Of a stretch of DNA of 5,487 nt, positions 1-4,562 are shown piece after piece; positions within the stretch are counted from its first letter, which is position 1, and each line of letters starts with the position of its first letter. The notes below the pieces were generated by a model, which made no database searches, had not been told where the DNA came from, and saw nothing but the letters and a program-made list of their open reading frames with translations. A program made the translations under genes and the position numbers. Origin of the DNA: Bacteroidetes bacterium GWA2_30_7 (GTDB lineage Bacteria > Bacteroidota > Bacteroidia > Bacteroidales > GWF2-33-38); assembly GCA_001768155.1 (NCBI GenBank), contig MENC01000146.1, positions 1 through 5,487 on the forward strand. Direction: 5' to 3'.

Positions 1-199
1 TGATTTTTAAATCTGAATCGAACGAATTGAAAAGCGATTTTATAAGACTATCGAAACCATTAAATACCGAAAGAATAACGATTAAAGCCATCGTGCCGGT
101 AGCAACTCCAATAATAGAAATTCCTGAAATAATATTAATTACATTGGTCGATTTCTTCGAGAAAAGATAACGTTTGGCTATGTAGAGGGGGAAATTCAT
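1..199 (-). CDS. LolC/LolE (FtsX-like) ABC transporter permease, N-terminal part, cut by window edge
   Basis: This open reading frame starts at an ATG (complement of 197-199) and runs without a stop to base 1, giving 66 codons; the rest lies outside the window. The N-terminus (MNFPLYIAKRYLFSKKS) followed by NVINIISGISIIGVATGTM and a first membrane helix at about residues 23-47, then LSVFNGFDSLIKSLFNSFD, is the classic start of lipoprotein-releasing-system permeases. Family members are inner-membrane subunits that, with a LolD-type ATPase, use ATP to release lipoproteins from the inner membrane toward the outer membrane. I recall a permease of this type commonly lying near rbfA in Bacteroidota; here a methyltransferase gene lies between the two. 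The start codon is only four bases from an octamer repeat array and has no Shine-Dalgarno sequence. LolC cannot be told from LolE, or from another MacB/FtsX-like permease, on this fragment. Confidence 0.88.
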   Translation of the reverse strand, partial: MNFPLYIAKRYLFSKKSTNVINIISGISIIGVATGTMALIVILSVFNGFDSLIKSLFNSFDSDLKI

Positions 200-207
200 T
201 GATAAAT

Positions 208-255
208 TGTTACATTGCTAAATGGTTAAACTGTTACATTGCTAAATGGTTAAAC
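208..255. repeat. Perfect 24-bp tandem duplication (two copies)
   Basis: Bases 208-231 and 232-255 are identical. The 24-bp unit equals three octamers of the surrounding array, so it looks like a higher-order duplication of the octamer repeat, plausibly by replication slippage. Confidence 0.92.
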
Positions 256-282
256 TGCGTAGCAACAATTTAACCATTTAGC
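241..282. repeat. Inverted repeat / hairpin, 14-bp arms
   Basis: GCTAAATGGTTAAA at 241-254 is perfectly complementary to TTTAACCATTTAGC at 269-282, leaving a 14-base loop that itself contains the small hairpin TGC-GTA-GCA (256-264). It arises because the octamer array switches orientation here. Transcripts of the methyltransferase gene would carry this stem just after the stop codon. No uridine run follows, so it is not a convincing intrinsic terminator, but it could stabilise an RNA end or block read-through into the permease gene. Confidence 0.75.
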
Positions 283-290
283 CATAATCC

Positions 291-1097
291 TTAATACTTC
301 CACGCCTTAACAATTAATCCTGTTCCTGTTTTATGCGTTTTATTTGTATCTATGTAGTTAAGAATTAATGAAAATGGAAAAGTGATTAAATAATAAACCG
401 GCAGAATAATAAAAAATATTTTTGAAACATTTAGCAGCATAATTGGATATTTCATAGATAAACTCCAAGAAATTTGCCCTGGTTTCCCATACGAATATTT
501 TGCTTCTGCTTTTGAAAAACCTGCACCTTTTAATTTTTCAATTATGTCGTTAATATTGTAACCATCTCGTACATGCTCATCAATAAAAGAATCTTCGTCG
601 TCGTGAACATCTGAGCCGCCTTGGTCGCTTGGTGTTGAAATTAATAGCATTCCTCCGTCTTTTAACGATTTATAAAAATTTCTGAATACTGCATTATCGT
701 CTTCAATATGTTCCATTACATCAACCGATAAAATAAAATCGTAATTATTTTCTTTAACAAATTGTGTTAAATCGCCATATTGAAACCTTACTTGAGCGGA
801 TTTATTTATTTGAGTAAAAAAATTATTACAATCGTCGATTTGTTCTTGTTTTACATCAACAGCATCAATATTCCAGCTTTTATTTATTTTCGACATAAAG
901 TATGTATATTGACCAAATCCGGCTCCTGCATCAAGTAAATTCAAGTTATTTGATTTTGGATTCCACAGCCTAAGTTCTTTTTTAATATACCACGCCCTAA
1001 GCAAAAGTATATCAAGCATTGAATAAAACAGTTTTCTTAAAATCGGAGTTTTGTTAAATACAATTCCTAGACTTTTTTTGATAGGGTCGTATTTCAT
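291..1097 (-). CDS. Class I SAM-dependent methyltransferase with C-terminal hydrophobic segment
   Basis: The 268-residue protein has a Rossmann-type methyltransferase fold. Motif I is LLDAGAGFG (residues 54-62), which binds S-adenosylmethionine; the acidic residue after strand 2 is probably D81 (IDAVDVK); GDL (108-110) is the likely adenine-contacting segment; YDFILSVDVMEHI (119-131) is the post-I motif of Methyltransf_11/23-type enzymes; and LKDGGMLLISTP (145-156) is the strand 5 region. An acidic stretch (residues 164-174) precedes EHVRDGY, a likely substrate-side element. Residues 217-246 are strongly hydrophobic and may anchor the protein to the membrane, which would suggest a lipid, quinone or envelope-glycan substrate; this is inference, and the substrate is unknown. 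The ATG lies directly after a heptamer repeat array with no Shine-Dalgarno sequence. The gene sits between rbfA and a Lol-type permease and is bracketed by direct copies of a 21-bp repeat (254-274 and 1137-1157). Confidence 0.9.
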   Translation of the reverse strand: MKYDPIKKSLGIVFNKTPILRKLFYSMLDILLLRAWYIKKELRLWNPKSNNLNLLDAGAGFGQYTYFMSKINKSWNIDAVDVKQEQIDDCNNFFTQINKSAQVRFQYGDLTQFVKENNYDFILSVDVMEHIEDDNAVFRNFYKSLKDGGMLLISTPSDQGGSDVHDDEDSFIDEHVRDGYNINDIIEKLKGAGFSKAEAKYSYGKPGQISWSLSMKYPIMLLNVSKIFFIILPVYYLITFPFSLILNYIDTNKTHKTGTGLIVKAWKY

Positions 1098-1103
1098 AGT
1101 TAA

Positions 1104-1138
1104 GATTTAGGATTTTAGATTTACGATTTAGGATTTAC
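1104..1138. repeat. Heptamer tandem repeat array (GATTTAN x5)
   Basis: Five contiguous heptamers are in perfect register: GATTTAG (1104-1110), GATTTTA (1111-1117), GATTTAC (1118-1124), GATTTAG (1125-1131), GATTTAC (1132-1138). The array starts six bases upstream of the methyltransferase ATG (minus strand) and runs straight into the CTGCGTAGC junction and the octamer array next door. A second five-unit array of the same heptamer is at 4258-4292. Confidence 0.88.
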
Positions 1139-1178
1139 TGCGTAGCAACAATTTAACAATTTAACCATTTAGCAATTT
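1139..1178. repeat. Octamer tandem repeat array entering the 3' end of rbfA
   Basis: After the junction TGCGTAGC (1139-1146) come four contiguous octamers: AACAATTT (1147-1154), AACAATTT (1155-1162), AACCATTT (1163-1170), AGCAATTT (1171-1178). The stretch 1137-1157 is identical to 254-274. The last two octamers and part of the second lie inside rbfA on the minus strand and supply its stop codon and final residues (LLNG, plus part of a lysine codon). Confidence 0.87.
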
Positions 1179-1499
1179 ATTAATATTGTCGCTGTATTCG
1201 CACGAATCGTCTATAAAGAATGCCAATTCAGGCACAACTCTCATTTGTTTTGCTATTCTTAACGATAGTTTGTGGCGGATAGTTTTTTTGTCTTCGTTTA
1301 TTTTTTTATAAGTTTCTGCTGTTTTTGCAACAGGAAAAATGCTTAAATAAACTCTGGCTAGTGCTAAATCGGGGCTAACTCTAACAATGGTAACAGTTAT
1401 AAGTCCTCCTTTAAGGTAATGACCACAATCTCTTTGAAATATTTCGCCAAGGTCTTTTTGAATTATACGTGAAATTTTATTTTGTCTTATCGAATCCAT
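1161..1499 (-). CDS. rbfA: Ribosome-binding factor A
   Basis: The 112-residue product is a full-length RbfA of the compact Bacteroidota size. RbfA is a single type II KH-like domain that binds the 30S subunit near the 5' end of 16S rRNA and supports late small-subunit maturation, notably in the cold. Visible signatures are the N-terminal helix (RQNKISRIIQKDLGEIFQRD, 5-24), the strand ITVTIVRVSPDLALARVYLSIF (34-55), the helix IRHKLSLRIAKQM (74-86), and the diagnostic MRVVPELAFFIDDS (86-99), closely matching the RIVPELTFFYDNS region of E. coli RbfA. The final residues LLNG and the stop codon are encoded by an octamer repeat that continues downstream. The ATG lies 33 bases after the terminator stem of the upstream exb operon, so a separate promoter must be very close to or overlap that terminator; I do not see a clear TAnnTTTG box there. 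Confidence 0.96.
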   Translation of the reverse strand: MDSIRQNKISRIIQKDLGEIFQRDCGHYLKGGLITVTIVRVSPDLALARVYLSIFPVAKTAETYKKINEDKKTIRHKLSLRIAKQMRVVPELAFFIDDSCEYSDNINKLLNG

Positions 1500-1527
1500 T
1501 ATCGAATTATTGAGTAGTAATTTAGAT

Positions 1528-1549
1528 AAAAAAAGCCCCGATGGGGCTT
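1528..1549 (-). terminator. Intrinsic terminator of the exbB-exbD operon
   Basis: AAGCCCC (1533-1539) pairs with GGGGCTT (1543-1549) around a three-base loop, giving a 7-bp GC-rich stem. On the minus strand it is followed by a run of seven Ts (complement of 1528-1534, partly within the stem base). It begins three bases after the stop codon of the second ExbD gene, so it ends that operon and separates it from rbfA. The plus strand also has a T-rich run after the stem, so it might work in both directions, but no plus-strand gene leads into it. Confidence 0.93.
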
Positions 1550-1552
1550 CTT

Positions 1553-2023
1553 TTATTTTTTTATCTTAGTCCTAGAGGAGTAGTTTATTTTTAAAGCATT
1601 ACAATTTCGAAGCTCTTGTTTAATATCAGTAACAATACCCATTTTAGTTTTTTCATCAACTTTGAGTGATGTTGTCATAAAAGGAACTTCTGCTTCGTCT
1701 TTTTGTTCACGTTCGCTAATAATAAAATCTCGAATGTCGCTTAATGAAGAAAATTTATCGTTTAGCTGAATACGTGGCTCTGTTCCAAGTGTTTGCTGAA
1801 GTTTTAAAATTGGTGGACCAACATAAATATAACTAACTAAAGATTTTTTCTCTAACTTTTTAATTTCGGTTGCTTCGGGTAATTTAACTCTTATAAATAA
1901 TTCAGTTTCACGAAGAACTGTTGTTACCATAAAGAAAAACAATAACATAAACACAACGTCAGGTAATGATGCTGTGCTTATAGGAGCCATTCCTGACTTT
2001 TTCCCTTTATTAAATTTTGCCAT
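1553..2023 (-). CDS. exbD: ExbD/TolR-family biopolymer transport protein (second copy)
   Basis: The 156-residue protein has a short basic cytoplasmic N-terminus, one membrane helix at about 22-37 (PDVVFMLLFFFMVTTV) and a periplasmic domain ending in KVDEKTKMGIVTDIKQELRNCNALKINYSS, a typical end for Bacteroidota ExbD proteins. D22 at the start of the helix matches the essential proton-carrying aspartate of ExbD/TolR. In this family an ExbD dimer sits inside an ExbB pentamer and converts proton flow into motion passed to TonB. It is the last gene of the operon: its ATG overlaps the stop of the upstream exbD by one base (TAATG), which implies translational coupling, and a full AGGAGG lies nine bases upstream. 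It is clearly different from the 194-residue ExbD before it, so this is a two-ExbD system, not a recent duplication. Confidence 0.93.
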   Translation of the reverse strand: MAKFNKGKKSGMAPISTASLPDVVFMLLFFFMVTTVLRETELFIRVKLPEATEIKKLEKKSLVSYIYVGPPILKLQQTLGTEPRIQLNDKFSSLSDIRDFIISEREQKDEAEVPFMTTSLKVDEKTKMGIVTDIKQELRNCNALKINYSSRTKIKK

Positions 2024-2607
2024 TACTGTTGTCCTCCTACATTTTTAGGTTCAGCTTCAGAAATTCGTTGAGGATAAATTTCTTTAACAGCATCTGATTG
2101 TTCTTTATTCAATTCGTCAAAGTTTTTTCCGAATTTTTGTTGAGCAAGTTCATTACGTAATTCATTATAAGCCGCAACTAATTCATTTTGAACAGCTATA
2201 TAAGTTCCATAAGCAGTACCTCTGTCGTTTTGTAGAGAAATAACTTGTTTAGATACAGGATATTTTCCAAATAATTTTATATCAGTTTCTTTTTTCTCAG
2301 GAAGCGTTTCTGTATTCCTTGGATTAGCAATAAATTCTTTTGCTTTTTCACGTAATTGTTTCACTTTCATTGGTTCACCTTCAACAAGTAGTCTATTGTC
2401 TTTATTAACAAGAACAACAAATACATTTCTATCTTTAATCGGTGGAGGTGGTTCTTGATTTTCAGGTACAGGTGGAGGCAACATTCTTGATAGCCCAGAG
2501 TCAACATCCATAGTGGTAGTTACTAAAAAGAATATTAATAGCAAAAACGCAATATCTGCCATTGAGCCTGCATTAATTTCTGGGATTGGTCTCTTTTTTC
2601 GTGCCAT
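2023..2607 (-). CDS. exbD: ExbD/TolR-family biopolymer transport protein (first copy, extended periplasmic domain)
   Basis: The 194-residue protein begins with the ExbD signature EINAGSMADIAFLLLIFFLVTTTM; the membrane helix spans about 18-34 and D18 matches the proton-carrying aspartate. A proline-rich linker follows (LPPPVPENQEPPPP, 43-56), then a periplasmic domain containing NVFVVLVNKDNRLLVEGEPM (61-80) and an amphipathic region at 137-160 (YIAVQNELVAAYNELRNELAQQKFG). It is longer than E. coli ExbD (about 141 residues), with extra sequence at roughly 95-190. With the next gene it would supply two non-identical ExbD subunits, possibly a heterodimer within the ExbB channel; that pairing is inference. 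Start spacing is 20 bases from the membrane-protein gene upstream, with no Shine-Dalgarno sequence, and its 3' end carries the ribosome-binding site of the next gene. Confidence 0.93.
   Translation of the reverse strand: MARKKRPIPEINAGSMADIAFLLLIFFLVTTTMDVDSGLSRMLPPPVPENQEPPPPIKDRNVFVVLVNKDNRLLVEGEPMKVKQLREKAKEFIANPRNTETLPEKKETDIKLFGKYPVSKQVISLQNDRGTAYGTYIAVQNELVAAYNELRNELAQQKFGKNFDELNKEQSDAVKEIYPQRISEAEPKNVGGQQ
2033..2038 (-). promoter_or_regulatory. Strong Shine-Dalgarno AGGAGG for the second exbD
   Basis: On the minus strand AGGAGG lies nine bases before the ATG at 2023. It is embedded in the last codons of the upstream exbD (NVGGQQ then stop). It stands out because no other gene in this window has a recognisable Shine-Dalgarno sequence, as is usual in Bacteroidota. 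The match could be a by-product of the Gly-Gly codons. Confidence 0.7.
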
Positions 2608-2627
2608 AATTAAATTATAACAATAAT

Positions 2628-3041
2628 TTATTTAAACATTTTTGCAACTTCTATATATACTATTGAAAGTGCAGTTAAAACAGACAGAATATATAATCCA
2701 AATAATCCTGTATCAACCATTTTAGAAGTGGACTCAGTTATTTCTATTAATTCAGAACCAATAAATTTTGGAATTGTGCTATCTGCTAATAAATAGGAAA
2801 TGCCTCCAATTACTACTAAAGCAACTAACCCTACTAAAGCACCTTTTGCCCCTTTCGGATTTGTAATAAAAAAGATTGCTGGAAAAATCAAAACTGATGC
2901 AACAGCAATTCCTAATAAAAAGTACATCCAACCTAAATAAGGTCCTTCATCGATTGTCGCAGACATGTATAATGCAGTAAACAATATACATAAACACATT
3001 ATTGTAATCAACAATATTGTTGTAACTTTTGATAGTTTCAT
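2628..3041 (-). CDS. Unknown four-helix membrane protein encoded between exbB and exbD
   Basis: I do not recognise a named family. The 137-residue protein has four predicted membrane helices, at about 8-29, 37-59, 66-85 and 111-132. With the N-terminus inside, the 25-residue loop between helices 3 and 4 (residues 86-110, DSTIPKFIGSELIEITESTS) would be periplasmic. It is in the middle of a tight operon, four bases after the ExbB-like gene and 20 bases before exbD, so it is almost certainly co-expressed with the motor. From memory, a small membrane protein in this slot is a recurring feature of Bacteroidota exbB-exbD operons. A role as an accessory or assembly subunit of the motor is inference from position only. 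No catalytic motif is visible. Confidence 0.82.
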   Translation of the reverse strand: MKLSKVTTILLITIMCLCILFTALYMSATIDEGPYLGWMYFLLGIAVASVLIFPAIFFITNPKGAKGALVGLVALVVIGGISYLLADSTIPKFIGSELIEITESTSKMVDTGLFGLYILSVLTALSIVYIEVAKMFK

Positions 3042-3045
3042 AAAA

Positions 3046-3885
3046 TTATTTTTTATTATATTTTACAATAATATCTAATAAAGAGATTGATGCATCTTCC
3101 ATTGAAGATACTAAAGAGTCAATCTTAGAAACTAGATAATTATAAAAGATTTGAAGTATAATAGCAACTACAAGTCCAAATACTGTTGTAATCAACGCAA
3201 CCTTAATACCACCTGCAACTAATGTTGGAGATATATCGCCAGCTGCCTGAATAGCATCAAAAGCCTGAATCATACCAACTACTGTTCCCAAGAAACCTAA
3301 CATCGGTGCTAGTGCTATAAATAAAGAAATCCATGTTAATCCTCTTTCTAATAATCCCATTTGAACACTTCCATAAGATACAATTGCTTTTTCAACAATA
3401 TCTGTTCCTTCTTCAACTCTGTCTATACCTTGATAAAAAATACTTGCAACCGGACCACGAGTATTTCTACAAACGTCTTTAGCACCTTCTAAGTCTTTCG
3501 TTTTCAATGCTTCTTCAATTTTCTTTAAAAGCTTATCGGTGTTAGTTGTTGCTAAGTTTAAATAAATAATTCTTTCAATAACTAAAGCTAATCCAATTAT
3601 CATACAAAGTAAAATTGGAGTCATCCATAGTGGACCACCTTCGATAAACTTTTGTTTTAGTTGCTGATGCATAGTTTGTTCTTCAGCAGGAGCAACTTCG
3701 TCGGTTGTTTCAGCAGGTACTTCTGCTTTTGGTTTTTCTGCAACAGCGGCAGTTGTGTCATCTACAATATTTGAATTTGTAGCTTGAGTTACAGATGTTG
3801 AACCTTGATTTTGAGCATAAACAATTGTTGATACTGTAAACGAAAACAGCATAATAATTGATAAAATAGCAAACACTTTTTTCAT
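3046..3885 (-). CDS. exbB: ExbB/TolQ/MotA-family proton channel protein with signal peptide and periplasmic extension
   Basis: This 279-residue protein is the channel subunit of an energy-transducing motor. It starts with a signal peptide-like segment (1-24, ending VYA before Q25), then a low-complexity Ala/Glu/Thr/Pro-rich stretch (about 25-70), a first helix (about 86-108), a cytoplasmic domain with DLEGAKDVCRNTRGPVASIFYQG (131-153), and helices 2 (about 183-206) and 3 (about 226-250). The family motif APMLGFLGTVVGMIQAFD (193-210) is intact. By eye, T201 and T234 match the conserved polar threonines of E. coli ExbB helices 2 and 3 (T148, T181), but the conserved helix 3 glutamate (E176 in E. 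coli) aligns with V229 in GIKVALITTVFGL. It is the first gene of the four-gene operon; a TAnnTTTG box lies about 50 bases upstream. No tonB accompanies it. The ATG is the first in frame and opens the signal peptide. Confidence 0.93.
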   Translation of the reverse strand: MKKVFAILSIIMLFSFTVSTIVYAQNQGSTSVTQATNSNIVDDTTAAVAEKPKAEVPAETTDEVAPAEEQTMHQQLKQKFIEGGPLWMTPILLCMIIGLALVIERIIYLNLATTNTDKLLKKIEEALKTKDLEGAKDVCRNTRGPVASIFYQGIDRVEEGTDIVEKAIVSYGSVQMGLLERGLTWISLFIALAPMLGFLGTVVGMIQAFDAIQAAGDISPTLVAGGIKVALITTVFGLVVAIILQIFYNYLVSKIDSLVSSMEDASISLLDIIVKYNKK

Positions 3886-3931
3886 GATTATGATACAGTT
3901 TAAAATTTATAATTTTCGATTTATAAGGCTA

Positions 3932-3939
3932 CAAATATA
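3932..3939 (-). promoter_or_regulatory. Bacteroidota-type -7 box TATATTTG for the exbB operon
   Basis: On the minus strand TATATTTG matches the TAnnTTTG -7 consensus used by the Bacteroidota primary sigma factor exactly. It lies in the 111-base gap upstream of the exbB-like gene and predicts a leader of about 40 bases. A good -33 TTG/TTTG partner at normal spacing is not evident, and the surroundings are very AT-rich, so a chance match is possible. Confidence 0.55.
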
Positions 3940-3996
3940 TAAAAATAATTTAGTATGAATATAAAATTTTATTTTTTGTAACAGCTAATTTAATTT

Positions 3997-4257
3997 TTAC
4001 GATTTTAAGTTACAAAAAGCCTCTAAATCAGTCAATAACTTAATTGCTTCATTTCTGTTATTTCCACAAGTAAGAATATCAGCTTTAAAGTCTGAGCAAA
4101 CTTTTGGCTTATCTGGTTTGTTATAAATATTACAAGAATAATCAGTATTCAGATGTGGACAAACAACTCCGGATTTCTTTCCATTTGGTAATCCCGGAAT
4201 TGCTGACGATATTGAAGGAATAATACAGCATACACCACAATTTAAACGACATTCCAT
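3997..4257 (-). CDS. YkgJ-type CxxxCxxCC cysteine-cluster (probable metal-binding) protein
   Basis: The 86-residue protein carries the family signature C3-x3-C7-x2-C10-C11 at its N-terminus, plus C33 in VVCPHL, C42 in YSCNIY, C54 in KVCSDF, C64 and C82. The pattern CPHLN...C.IY...P..C..F is typical of the YkgJ/UPF0153 zinc- or iron-chelating family; the cysteines probably ligate a metal or Fe-S cluster in the cytoplasm. The biological role of the family is not established. At 86 residues it is at the short end but has the core motifs. The ATG at 4257 gives the full cysteine motif and is immediately preceded by a heptamer repeat array (4258-4292), leaving no recognisable ribosome-binding site. 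It is separated from exbB by 111 bases and a candidate promoter, so it is probably a single-gene unit. Confidence 0.9.
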   Translation of the reverse strand: MECRLNCGVCCIIPSISSAIPGLPNGKKSGVVCPHLNTDYSCNIYNKPDKPKVCSDFKADILTCGNNRNEAIKLLTDLEAFCNLKS

Positions 4258-4292
4258 GATTTAGGATTTAGGATTTACGAAGTACGATTTAC
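4258..4292. repeat. Heptamer tandem repeat array (GATTTAN x5) abutting a start codon
   Basis: Five heptamers are in perfect register: GATTTAG (4258-4264), GATTTAG (4265-4271), GATTTAC (4272-4278), GAAGTAC (4279-4285, diverged) and GATTTAC (4286-4292). The array has the same unit, copy number and length as that at 1104-1138, and also lies just upstream of a minus-strand gene; here it touches the ATG directly. Confidence 0.88.
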
Positions 4293-4307
4293 ACTACAAA
4301 CATTCAA

Positions 4308-4472
4308 TAATTAGTGTCCATCCATAAAGTCAGAATAGCACACGGATAAAACGGATTTTACTGATATTCACAGATAAGAAAAGTTAACAAATCAGTGTAA
4401 ATCAGTTTAATCTGCGACATCTGTGTTCTATTGAATTTTGCATCTCACGACTTTACGGATAGTTACTAATTA
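4308..4472. mobile_element. Palindromic MITE-like dispersed element, about 165 bp
   Basis: Two nested inverted repeats share one centre. Outer arms 4308-4331 and 4449-4472 match at 20 of 24 positions (TAATTAGT ends; ATCCATAAAGTC against ATCCGTAAAGTC). Inner arms 4334-4375 and 4391-4432 match at 30 of 42 positions with no gap, around a 15-base loop (4376-4390). The inner arms contain ACACGGAT/ACACAGAT, ACTGAT and CACAGAT/CACTGAT words that resemble short dispersed repeats I recall from Bacteroidota genomes. No ORF lies inside and no clear target-site duplication flanks it, so it would be a non-autonomous or decayed element, or a palindromic intergenic repeat rather than a true transposon. It fills most of the 305-base divergent gap between 4257 and 4563; the rest of that gap holds the heptamer array and a candidate promoter. 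Confidence 0.65.
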
Positions 4473-4535
4473 AAAATCAATGTTATTTTTCTGCAAATTT
4501 ATTATTAATCCCATAAAATTGCATATCATTTTTAA

Positions 4536-4543
4536 TACTTTTG
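4536..4543 (+). promoter_or_regulatory. Bacteroidota-type -7 box TACTTTTG for the outer-membrane protein gene
   Basis: TACTTTTG is an exact TAnnTTTG match 19 bases before the ATG at 4563, predicting a very short leader. A TTG at 4519-4521 is the nearest -33 candidate, but its 14-base spacing is shorter than usual. The ATG is preceded by A/T-rich sequence with no Shine-Dalgarno sequence, as is normal for this phylum. Confidence 0.6.
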
Positions 4544-4562
4544 TCGTCATAAATTATTTTTT

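Larger units (their letters stand above)
204..283. repeat. Octamer tandem repeat array with internal inversion
   Basis: The gap between the methyltransferase stop and the permease start is almost wholly octamer repeats. On the plus strand seven units in one phase run from 204 to 259: AAATTGTT, ACATTGCT, AAATGGTT, AAACTGTT, ACATTGCT, AAATGGTT, AAACTGCG. After a TAGC junction (260-263) two units follow in the opposite orientation, AACAATTT (264-271) and AACCATTT (272-279), then AGCC. The same family recurs at 1147-1178. The array is four bases from the permease ATG and seven from the methyltransferase stop. Confidence 0.85.

Noticed and set aside
204..283. CRISPR-like array
   Set aside because: Units are 8 bases with no unique spacers; the 24-bp copies are directly tandem, and no cas gene is present.
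3046..3885. Flagellar MotA or TolQ identity for the ExbB-like gene
   Set aside because: The partners are ExbD-type proteins, no flagellar or tol-pal genes are nearby, and the three-helix topology with signal peptide fits Bacteroidota ExbB better; the superfamily is the same.
3961..3972. Perfect palindrome ATAAAATTTTAT as a terminator for the YkgJ-type gene
   Set aside because: The stem is purely A/T and no T-run follows on the minus strand; it is expected by chance in this AT-rich gap.
4293..4480. Target-site duplication flanking the palindromic element
   Set aside because: Only a TCAA word appears on both sides and it is not adjacent to the arms on the right; too short to count.
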